A stretch of DNA of 18,837 nucleotides from Pseudomonadota bacterium (GTDB taxonomy: Bacteria > Desulfobacterota > Desulfovibrionia > Desulfovibrionales > Desulfovibrionaceae): assembly GCA_023433925.1 (NCBI GenBank), contig JAEYTO010000109.1, forward strand, positions 1 to 18,837, given 5' to 3'. Each line of letters starts with the position of its first letter. The first letter of the stretch is position 1. This document shows positions 6,507 to 12,786 of the stretch, piece by piece. The notes beneath the pieces were generated by a model. It saw only the letters and a list, made by a program, of their open reading frames with translations, was not told the origin of the DNA and did not search any database. The position numbers and the translations under genes were made by a program.

Positions 6507-7790
6507 CTAGGCGCCCTGACGCAGGGTCTTGAGGTTGCCGAAGAACTTGCTGATGACGAACAAGGCGAAGACGGACACGACGATGAAGAAGCTCCAGTTG
6601 CCTATGATCTTGAACATGGACACGGTCTCCGGTGACAGCTGGATGTACTCCATGTCCGTGAGCGTGCCCGGCAGGGCGAACAGGCGGTTGGTGAAACCCG
6701 CCAGGATGGCCGTGGCGTAGAAGCCGCGGATGTAGATGCCCTTGACGACCTTGGTGGTCAGCGCGCCGAGCTGGATGCCGAGCAGCGAGCCGATGAGCAT
6801 GCCCATGGCCAGGGTGTAGAATATGAAGCCGTAGACGGCGTACTGGGTGATGGCGGCATAGCCGGCGGTGAAGATGATCTGCAGGATGTCCGTGCCCACG
6901 GTGGTGAAGGAGGACACGCCGAGCACGTACACGAACATGGGGAAGGTCAGGAAGCCGCCGCCCACGCCCATGATGGCGGCCATGAAGCCGACGATGGCGC
7001 CGCAGATGATCACGTACAGGGCCGGGATCTTCTTGCCGCCGGGAACCAGGTCCTCGTCGAAGGTGATGTAGGGCGGGATCTTGGAAGCTTGCAGCGTGGC
7101 GGGCAGGCCCTTCTTGCCGGAAGCGGCCTCGGCGCCGTGCTGGCTCGCGCCGTGGTGCGCGCCCACGTCCTCGCCGCTCTTGCGCAGCTTGAGGAAATCG
7201 AACAGGGCGTAGAAGCCCAGGAAGCCGAGCAGGACGACGTACACCACGCTGATGAACGCGTCGGAGAGCACGGGGTTGATCTCGTACAGGGCGCGGTTGA
7301 TGACGCCGCCGCCCGTGACGCCGATGCCCGAGCCCACCAGGAACCACACGGCCAGGGCCACGGAGACGTTGCCGAGCTTCTTGTGCACGGCCGTGCCCAT
7401 GATGGCCTTGGCGAAGATGTGGAACAGGTCCGTGCCGACCGCCAGGATTCCCTTGATGCCCGCGCTCATGAGCGCCGGGGTGATGATGAAGCCGCCGCCG
7501 GCGCCGATGCAGCCGGTGATGAGGCCGGCGCACACGCCGATGAGGATGGAGACCGCGAAGGTCGTGCCGTCGTAGAAGGCCGGCATGTAGGCGTGCTTGC
7601 CGCCGACCATGTCGGGCAGGCTGTCGGTGGCGAAGGCCACGGACAGGAGCACGGCCGGAATGGTCAGGATGAAGAGGATGAACATCCTCTTCTTGCTGCC
7701 CAGGATGGTCCTGGCGTTGTCGATCTCCCAGCGGGCGTGGGCCCGGGCGCCTTCCGCCATCATGGCGTTCAGCTTCCTCAATGCTTTCAT
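6507..7790 (-). CDS. TauE/SafE-family anion permease
   Basis: A 427-residue multi-spanning inner-membrane protein. The two TauE/SafE half-repeats carry the glycine motifs GCIGAGGGFIITPAL (about 93-107) and GVGGGFLTFPMF (about 275-286), joined by a cytoplasmic loop at about 200-255 that is histidine-rich (AHHGASQHG). Known family members move sulfite, sulfoacetate and related organic or sulfur anions; the substrate here is not determined. It is longer than typical members (about 250-300) because of an N-terminal cytoplasmic helix and the central loop. ATG 7790 is preferred over the in-frame GTG at 7802 because GAGGT lies six to seven bases before it. Two receivers and a kinase precede it in the same operon, so phosphorylation-dependent control of transport is plausible. 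Confidence 0.93.
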   Translation of the reverse strand: MKALRKLNAMMAEGARAHARWEIDNARTILGSKKRMFILFILTIPAVLLSVAFATDSLPDMVGGKHAYMPAFYDGTTFAVSILIGVCAGLITGCIGAGGGFIITPALMSAGIKGILAVGTDLFHIFAKAIMGTAVHKKLGNVSVALAVWFLVGSGIGVTGGGVINRALYEINPVLSDAFISVVYVVLLGFLGFYALFDFLKLRKSGEDVGAHHGASQHGAEAASGKKGLPATLQASKIPPYITFDEDLVPGGKKIPALYVIICGAIVGFMAAIMGVGGGFLTFPMFVYVLGVSSFTTVGTDILQIIFTAGYAAITQYAVYGFIFYTLAMGMLIGSLLGIQLGALTTKVVKGIYIRGFYATAILAGFTNRLFALPGTLTDMEYIQLSPETVSMFKIIGNWSFFIVVSVFALFVISKFFGNLKTLRQGA

Positions 7791-7826
7791 GGTCAACCTC
7801 ACTTTGGTTTCCGTTTCCGTAATGGC

Positions 7827-8270
7827 CTATTTACAGTGCGTTTCCGCTTGATCCCCGGCATTCCGATCCGTCTCGCCCCGCCGCTCCTGGAGCACGGCGC
7901 CGATCTTCTCCAGAAGCTCCTCCAGCTCGCAGGGCTTGGTCAGGTAAACCGCGGCGCCGTGCCGCAGGCTGTCCCTGGCGTCCTGCTCCGAGCCGTGGCC
8001 CGTGAGGATGATCACCGGCATCTCGGGCGCCATCATCCTGAAGACCTTGAGCACCTCGATGCCATCCATGTCCTCCATCTTCAGATCGAGCACGGCGACA
8101 TCGAACTCTCGCTGGCGCAGAATCCGGATGGATTCGCGGCCGGAAGTCGCCGCGCAGGCCTCGATGCCCCGTCTGGTCATGCGCTTGCGCAGCACGTCCA
8201 CATATCCCGCCTCGTCGTCCACGAGCAGGACCCGTAGCGGTGTGTTCCCGTATTGCCCGGCCTCGACCAT
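7827..8270 (-). CDS. single-domain response regulator
   Basis: A CheY-like receiver of 147 residues. The acid pair is D18/D19 (LLVDDE), the phospho-acceptor D62 (AVLDLKMEDMDG), the switch threonine T90 (IILTGHGS) and the lysine K112 (YLTKPCELEE). After the receiver there is only a short polar tail ending ETHCK. GGAGACGTC lies just before ATG 8270, and the previous receiver gene ends eight bases upstream. It has no output domain, so it must act by protein contact. It is less like the receivers at 5259 and 8279 than those are to each other. Confidence 0.93.
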   Translation of the reverse strand: MVEAGQYGNTPLRVLLVDDEAGYVDVLRKRMTRRGIEACAATSGRESIRILRQREFDVAVLDLKMEDMDGIEVLKVFRMMAPEMPVIILTGHGSEQDARDSLRHGAAVYLTKPCELEELLEKIGAVLQERRGETDRNAGDQAETHCK

Positions 8271-8278
8271 GACGTCTC

Positions 8279-8713
8279 CTATTCCCCCACGCGCGGCGCG
8301 ATGCGCTGGGCCTGGGCCTCAAGGATCTTCCGCTCGTGGGCCCGTTTCTTGGCGCTGGCCTCGCCGGCCTTTCTGATGAGCTCATCCAGGTCGCACGGCT
8401 TCATGAGGTAGTCGAAGGCCCCGAGCTTCATGCCCTGGATAGCGCTCTCCACCGTGGCGTGGCCCGTGAGCATGATGACCTCCACCAGCGGATGGCGGCG
8501 CCTGATCTCCTCCAGAACCTTGATGCCGTCCATGCCGGGCATCTTCACGTCCAGGATCACGACCTCTGGCCTCTCGCCTTCGACCAGCCGCTCCAGGGCC
8601 TCGTCCCCGCTGGAGGCCTTGCCGACCTGGATGCCCCGGTGAGTCAGGCGCTTGGACAGGGCCTCCACGAAGGGCGTCTCGTCGTCCACGAGCATGACGC
8701 TCAATCCGCTCAT
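8279..8713 (-). CDS. single-domain response regulator
   Basis: A CheY-like receiver of 144 residues. The acid pair is D10/D11, the phospho-acceptor D55 (VILDVKMPGMDGIK), the switch threonine T83 (MLTGHATVES) and the lysine K105 (DYLMKPCDLD). A basic helix (AKKRAHERKILEAQAQ) follows. Its ATG overlaps the stop of the histidine kinase by four bases and has AAGGAGG at seven bases, so it is translationally coupled to the kinase and is the most likely direct phospho-acceptor. It is a near relative of the receiver at 5259-5702. Confidence 0.95.
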   Translation of the reverse strand: MSGLSVMLVDDETPFVEALSKRLTHRGIQVGKASSGDEALERLVEGERPEVVILDVKMPGMDGIKVLEEIRRRHPLVEVIMLTGHATVESAIQGMKLGAFDYLMKPCDLDELIRKAGEASAKKRAHERKILEAQAQRIAPRVGE

Positions 8714-10140
8714 GCCTTTGCCTCCTTGCCCTGCGCCAAGCGCCCGGCCTCTCCCTGCCCGGCCTCTCCGCCGGCCCTGCGCGGTCCCGTGACCGGGATG
8801 ATCACGGAGAAGGTCGTACCTATGCCCATCGTGCTGCTCACGCGTATGTCCCCGCCCATCTTCTGGATGATGCCGTGGACGATGGACAGGCCCAGGCCCG
8901 TGCCCTTGCCCAGGGCCTTGGTGGTGAAGAAGGGATCGAAGATGCGCTGAAGGTTGGCCTGCGGGATGCCCTGGCCCGTGTCCGAGACGTCGAGAACCGC
9001 CTGCCCGGCCTCCAGGTGGGTGGAGACCTTGAGCACGCCGCCCTTGTCCATGGCGTCCACGGCATTGTTGACGAGGTTCAGGAGCACCTGCTGCATCTCG
9101 GTGGCCGAGGCCGCTATCTTGGGCAAAGGCGCGAGACGCCGCTCGACGCGAATGCCGGCCAGCCGGGCCCGTTGCTCGCTGAAGGACAGTATCTCCTCCA
9201 CGAGCTCGTTCAGGTCGAGGTCGGTGACGGCCGGGTCGGTGTGCCGGGCGAACGCGAGAAGCTTGTGCGTGATCTCCTTGCAGCGCGAACCCTGGACCCT
9301 GATCTGGGTCAGGGCGCGCTCCATCTCGGCGCGATCGTCGGCGCTCAGAATGTCGCCATCCGCCAGTAGGTCCTTCGCCCAGCCGGCCTCCTCGACCATG
9401 ATGGCCACCGGGTTGTTGATCTCGTGGGCGATGCCCGCGGCGAGCTCGCCCACGGAAGCCAGCTTGCCCGCCTCGATGAACTGCTTGTTGGCGAGCTCCT
9501 TCTCGCGGTCCGAAGCGGCGATGCGCCCCACGGTGCGTCGCGAGACGATCCAGGCCATGAGGATGATGGCCAGGGCGCCGGCGAGCATGATCGCCAGATC
9601 CTCGTTGCGCGCCCGGTACAGGTCGGCGAAGGCGTCCTGCTCCTCCTGACGGAAGACGAGGGTCCAGTCGCCGCCCTTGATCGGCGCCGCGGCGTAGACG
9701 GCCTCGGGTCCGCCAGCCAGGATCTGGGCCGTGAACACGCTCGCCGGGCGCTCGCCCTTGGGCGTCTCGGCCTCTAGGTGCTGGTTGACCAGCCTCAGCA
9801 CGGCCGGGACCTCCTCCACCTGGGTCCGGGATTCACCGGCCTGCAACTCGCCCGTGCGGTTGACGATGTAGGCGTGGCCTGTCTCGCCAAGCCGGATGGA
9901 GCCCACGAGCTCGTCAAGAGCCTTGGCATCGACGGTCGGGCGCGAGGCAAGAAGAGTGTCGATGGCCTGGGCATGCCGCTCCACCATCTCCCGCAGGTGC
10001 GAGACGACCTTGTCCTTGTAAGCCGTATGGAAGCGCCAGCCCGCCACCAGGATGATGACGAGCAGCGGCGTGAGCGACACGAGCGCCACTTGCAGGAACA
10101 TGGTCCTGCGCAGCGAGCGGTAGTAGGAGGCCGGGCTCAT
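8710..10140 (-). CDS. membrane-bound sensor histidine kinase
   Basis: The 476-residue kinase has a transmembrane helix at about 13-35, an extracytoplasmic sensor of about 145 residues that looks like a Cache-type fold (GETGHAYIVNRTGEL at about 86-100 is characteristic), a second helix at about 183-201, and a short linker. The HisKA helix follows with phospho-acceptor H239 (GELAAGIAHEINNP), then the ATPase domain: N box NLVNNAVDA (355-363), DTGQG (387-391), FDPFFTTK (401-408) and GTGLGLS (413-419). The start at ATG 10140 overlaps the stop of the preceding receiver by four bases; the frame is open further upstream but there overlaps that receiver. The sensed molecule is probably a small periplasmic ligand. 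Confidence 0.95.
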   Translation of the reverse strand: MSPASYYRSLRRTMFLQVALVSLTPLLVIILVAGWRFHTAYKDKVVSHLREMVERHAQAIDTLLASRPTVDAKALDELVGSIRLGETGHAYIVNRTGELQAGESRTQVEEVPAVLRLVNQHLEAETPKGERPASVFTAQILAGGPEAVYAAAPIKGGDWTLVFRQEEQDAFADLYRARNEDLAIMLAGALAIILMAWIVSRRTVGRIAASDREKELANKQFIEAGKLASVGELAAGIAHEINNPVAIMVEEAGWAKDLLADGDILSADDRAEMERALTQIRVQGSRCKEITHKLLAFARHTDPAVTDLDLNELVEEILSFSEQRARLAGIRVERRLAPLPKIAASATEMQQVLLNLVNNAVDAMDKGGVLKVSTHLEAGQAVLDVSDTGQGIPQANLQRIFDPFFTTKALGKGTGLGLSIVHGIIQKMGGDIRVSSTMGIGTTFSVIIPVTGPRRAGGEAGQGEAGRLAQGKEAKA

Positions 10141-10538
10141 TGCCCCGCCCTTCGGCGCTCGCGCGGGGTCAGCACCCGGCGCACGGCGGCCTTGAGCCCC
10201 TCCGTGTCGCCGTCCTTCTCGACCACCGCCGCGGCCAGCCCCATGGAAGCCGCATCCGCGGTCTCCTCGGACGCGAAGGCGTGCACCACCACCGGCACGT
10301 GCGGGGCCCGCAGCCTGAGCTGCTCCAGGAGCGCCACACCGCCCTGGCCGCCCTGCGTGGGCAGGTCCAGGTCCATGATCACGCAATCCACCCCCTCACC
10401 CACGGCCCGCGAGATGTCGCTCCAACCCGACGCCGAGAGGACCCGGAAGCCCTCGCGCTCCAGCTCGCGGCACAGGAGCCGTCGAACGCGCGGATTGCGG
10501 TCGGTGACAAGGATTCGTAAGGGGATGTTCTGCTTCAC
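10137..10538 (-). CDS. atypical receiver-domain protein, first gene of the operon
   Basis: A 133-residue receiver-like protein: phospho-acceptor candidate D56 (CVIMDLDLP) and lysine K108 (VVEKDGD) are present. The usual pair of acidic residues at the first strand is reduced to one (LVTDRNPRVRR), and the switch Thr/Ser after the fourth strand appears replaced (VVVHAFASEE). It may therefore be a poor or constitutive phospho-acceptor, or a phosphate-independent partner. The start is a GTG at 10538 with a modest ribosome site (GGAAAG). It overlaps the kinase gene by four bases and lies about 30 bases downstream of the predicted sigma-54 promoter, so it heads the operon. Confidence 0.88.
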   Translation of the reverse strand: MKQNIPLRILVTDRNPRVRRLLCRELEREGFRVLSASGWSDISRAVGEGVDCVIMDLDLPTQGGQGGVALLEQLRLRAPHVPVVVHAFASEETADAASMGLAAAVVEKDGDTEGLKAAVRRVLTPRERRRAGQ

Positions 10539-10569
10539 GGTCTTTCCAGTTCTCTTTGTGAAACTTCTA

Positions 10570-10587
10570 ACGCAAGCTTGATGCCAA
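10570..10587 (-). promoter_or_regulatory. sigma-54 (-24/-12) promoter of the signalling operon
   Basis: The minus strand reads TTGGCATCAAGCTTGCGT: TGGCA and TTGC with GG and GC exactly ten bases apart, the rule for RpoN promoters. Transcription would start near 10560, about 20 bases before the GTG of the first receiver gene. Such promoters need an AAA+ activator; none is encoded in the window. Confidence 0.65.
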
Positions 10588-10691
10588 GCCCGCCGCCCTC
10601 CTTCCTTGATTTAAAATCCCGGTATGACAGTAATAAACAGTGTCGCCCGCCCTGACCTTTCCGCTTCCGCGAACGGCGGGTGTCCGTTTTT

Positions 10692-10706
10692 TTTACAGCC
10701 TGTAAA
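10692..10706. promoter_or_regulatory. 15-base palindrome, candidate activator site
   Basis: TTTACAG and CTGTAAA flank one central base, giving a perfect palindrome. Its centre is 114 bases upstream of the -24 GG, a usual distance for an enhancer-type site bound by a sigma-54 activator. Only one copy was found by eye. Confidence 0.4.
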
Positions 10707-10925
10707 GCTCGGAAAGATATTCGGAAGGCTGCTCTGCCGTTCAACCGGAGTCATGGAATTCACGGGGTCATGATTAACTATAAGTAATGATCCCTTCATC
10801 TTCCATCCACCATCCAGGCCTAGGGTGCTCATGACGAGCGACGGCAACCCCTCCTCGCCCGGGCCGGCCCTCCTCCGGTCCGGGCACCTCCTCACCCCTC
10901 ACTGACGCACCTTCCCCTCACGAGC

Positions 10926-10949
10926 GGTCCGGGCCCAGCGGCCCGGGCC
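10926..10949. repeat. 10-bp stem-loop
   Basis: Arms 10926-10935 and 10940-10949 pair along all ten positions, with one G-U wobble when read on the plus strand, around the loop CAGC. No U-tract is adjacent. It is the first of a series of hairpins in this gene-free stretch. Confidence 0.55.
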
Positions 10950-10962
10950 TGCCCGATCTCCC

Positions 10963-10988
10963 CGGCGGCCGCTTTTGGCGGGCCGCCG
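10963..10988. repeat. 8-bp stem-loop
   Basis: CGGCGGCC (10963-10970) and GGCCGCCG (10981-10988) are perfect arms around a ten-base loop that contains TTTT. It overlaps the next inverted repeat by three bases, so the two stems compete or stack. Confidence 0.5.
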
Positions 10989-11013
10989 CGCATGAAACAT
11001 CCTTCATGCGCGG
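10986..11013. repeat. 11-bp perfect inverted repeat
   Basis: CCGCGCATGAA (10986-10996) and TTCATGCGCGG (11003-11013) are perfect reverse complements around a six-base loop. It is less purely GC than its neighbours, which makes a chance origin less likely. It could be a regulator-binding site or an RNA hairpin. Confidence 0.6.
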
Positions 11014-11110
11014 TCCATGCCCTGTCCATGCGAGTGGAAAAAGCTGCGGCCATCCCGGACAGATCGACCGATTGACCCTCTGCCGATCAGCTTTCGGGAG
11101 CATCCCTCCA

Positions 11111-11139
11111 GGCCCGGTCAGGCGCAACGCCACCGGGCC
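11111..11139. repeat. compound stem-loop downstream of radA
   Basis: GGCCCGGT (11111-11118) pairs with ACCGGGCC (11132-11139), and inside it GGCG pairs with CGCC around CAA, with a two-base bulge. It lies about 180 bases past the radA stop. No U-run follows on the minus strand. Confidence 0.5.
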
Positions 11140-11317
11140 GCTTTCATGATCGGGCGGACTTCGGGGGATGACGCCCATGGATCGGGCATTATGGACAAGA
11201 TGGGAAATGCGATTCCGCGGCTCCATGTCGGCTGGAGCATGGGCAGGATATTTCGAGGGCTTCAGGCTGGAGCATCCTGCCCAGGGCCTGGCAGGGGCTT
11301 GGCCTTCCAGGCCATCA

Positions 11318-12679
11318 TCACTCCTCGCCTTGCGATCCGCCTTGGCCGAAGAGCGTCTTCTGGAATCCCGCGATGGTCCCGCTGCCGGGCAGGCCCTTGC
11401 CCTGGCGGGAGAAGAACATGGGGCCGTAGCCCAGGCGCTTGGCCTGCTTGCGCCGAATGTCGTGGGCGCTCACGGGCCGGACCATGCCGTTCAGGTCGAT
11501 CTCGCCCCAGAAGACCGCGCCCTCGGGCAGCGGCCGGTCGTAGAAGCTCGACAGCACGGACGCGGCGATGCCCAGGTCCAGGCCGGGCTCGGCGAGCTTC
11601 AGCCCGCCGCCGATCTTGCAGTACACGTCCGACGTGCCCAGGTTGATACGCAGGTTCTTTTCGAGCACGGCCAGCAGCAGGTACAGGCGGTTCACGTCGA
11701 AACCCAGGGCCGTGCGCCTGGGAATGGACAGGTTCGTGCGGCTGACCAGGGCCTGCACTTCCACGGCGAAGGGCCGTTGGCCGTCCACGGCCATGACCAC
11801 CGCCGTGCCGGACAGGGATGCGTCGCGCTCGCCCAGGAAGAAGGTGGACGGATCAGCCACGATGCACAGGCCCTTTTCGAGCATTTCGAGCACGAGCAAC
11901 TCGTCGCTGGGGCCGAAGCGGTTCTTGAGCACGCGCAGGATGCGGTACAGATGCCGGCGATCGCCCTCCAGGTAAAGCACCGTGTCGACCATGTGCTCCA
12001 TGAGCTTGGGCCCGGCGATGCTGCCCTCCTTGGTCACGTGGCCCACGAGGAAGAGCGTGGTGGCCGATTTCTTGGCCTGCTCGACGAGCTCCATGCACAC
12101 GGCGCGCACCTGGCTCACGCTGCCCGGTATGCCGTCCACGCGCGGCGAGGCCATGGTCTGCACCGAGTCCACGATGAGCAAATCCGGCGGCCGGCCGTCC
12201 TTGAACAGGCCGAGGATGTCGTCGGCATCGGCCGTGGCCATGGCCAGCAGGCCGGGACCCAGCAGGCCGAGCCGCTCGGCCCTGCCCTTGAGCTGCGCCA
12301 GCGACTCCTCGCCCGAGACATAGACCGCCCGTCCGCCCCGCGAGGCGATGCTCCCGGCGAGCTGCAGCAGGAGCGTGGACTTGCCGATGCCGGGCTCGCC
12401 GCCCAGGAGCACGGCCGCGCCGGGAGTCAGCCCCTTGCCGAGCACGCGGTCAAGCTCGTCGAATCCCGTGGGCCTGCCTTCCAGAAGCTCGCCGCCGACC
12501 TCCTCCAGGGCCACGGGCGCGTTCCGCCCGCCCTCCTGCCTGGCCTTGGCCGATGGCTTGCGGCTCACGACCTCGGCCGCGAGCGTGTTCCACTCCTTGC
12601 AGGCCGGGCACTGCCCTTGCCAGACCAGGCTCTGGTTGCCGCAACCCGAGCAGATGTAGATTTCCTTGGTCTTGGTCAT
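11318..12679 (-). CDS. radA: DNA repair protein RadA
   Basis: RadA is a RecA-like ATPase and helicase that drives branch migration during recombinational repair. The 453-residue product has the C4 zinc finger (C10, C13, C24, C27), the Walker A motif GGEPGIGKST (93-102), a Walker B segment LLIVDSVQTM, the family-defining KNRFG motif (LKNRFGPSDE), and a C-terminal Lon-protease-like domain without proteolytic function (GFDVNRLYLLLAVLEK). The length is normal for the family. The ATG at 12679 has GGAGG four to five bases before it; an in-frame GTG lies one codon earlier. A strong terminator 40 bases upstream separates it from the preceding operon, so it probably has its own promoter, which I could not identify. 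Confidence 0.97.
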   Translation of the reverse strand: MTKTKEIYICSGCGNQSLVWQGQCPACKEWNTLAAEVVSRKPSAKARQEGGRNAPVALEEVGGELLEGRPTGFDELDRVLGKGLTPGAAVLLGGEPGIGKSTLLLQLAGSIASRGGRAVYVSGEESLAQLKGRAERLGLLGPGLLAMATADADDILGLFKDGRPPDLLIVDSVQTMASPRVDGIPGSVSQVRAVCMELVEQAKKSATTLFLVGHVTKEGSIAGPKLMEHMVDTVLYLEGDRRHLYRILRVLKNRFGPSDELLVLEMLEKGLCIVADPSTFFLGERDASLSGTAVVMAVDGQRPFAVEVQALVSRTNLSIPRRTALGFDVNRLYLLLAVLEKNLRINLGTSDVYCKIGGGLKLAEPGLDLGIAASVLSSFYDRPLPEGAVFWGEIDLNGMVRPVSAHDIRRKQAKRLGYGPMFFSRQGKGLPGSGTIAGFQKTLFGQGGSQGEE

Positions 12680-12716
12680 CACGCCTCCGGAGGCCGCGGC
12701 TGGCCGCGGCGCCAGT

Positions 12717-12750
12717 AAAAAGGGGCCGGGAGCGTCGCACTCCCGGCCCC
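12717..12750 (-). terminator. intrinsic terminator after the zinc-ribbon/DUF3426-like gene
   Basis: An 11-bp perfect GC stem (arms 12740-12750 and 12722-12732) with a seven-base loop is followed on the minus strand by five T residues (12721-12717). It lies about 36 bases past the stop of the upstream gene and closes the metH-to-DUF3426 cluster. Confidence 0.85.
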
Positions 12751-12786
12751 GAGAAGATAATCACGCGTCCGGCGGACGCCAGCCGC

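Larger units (their letters stand above)
10539..11317. other. gene-free region between radA and the signalling operon
   Basis: About 780 bases without a convincing gene. The part next to the operon (10560-10800) is comparatively AT-rich and holds the sigma-54 promoter and the palindrome. The part towards radA (10920-11140) is very GC-rich and holds at least four strong stem-loops, listed separately. The small open frames across it (for example 10611-10895, minus) lack homology signals and good ribosome sites. No obvious U-tract terminator for radA was found. Confidence 0.7.

Noticed and set aside
10592..10612. A purine-rich AAGGAAGGAGG-like stretch on the minus strand that resembles a strong ribosome site
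   Set aside because: It lies upstream of the sigma-54 promoter and no start codon follows at a suitable distance in an open frame.
10611..10895. A 94-codon minus-strand open frame upstream of the signalling operon
   Set aside because: No motif, no supporting ribosome site and mixed codon use; it also covers the palindrome and part of the promoter region.
10991..11002. The 12-mer CATGAAACATCC occurs both in the 10986-11013 inverted repeat and at the start of the plus-strand gene (18713-18724)
   Set aside because: Only two copies, in unrelated contexts, with flanks that do not match; most likely chance.
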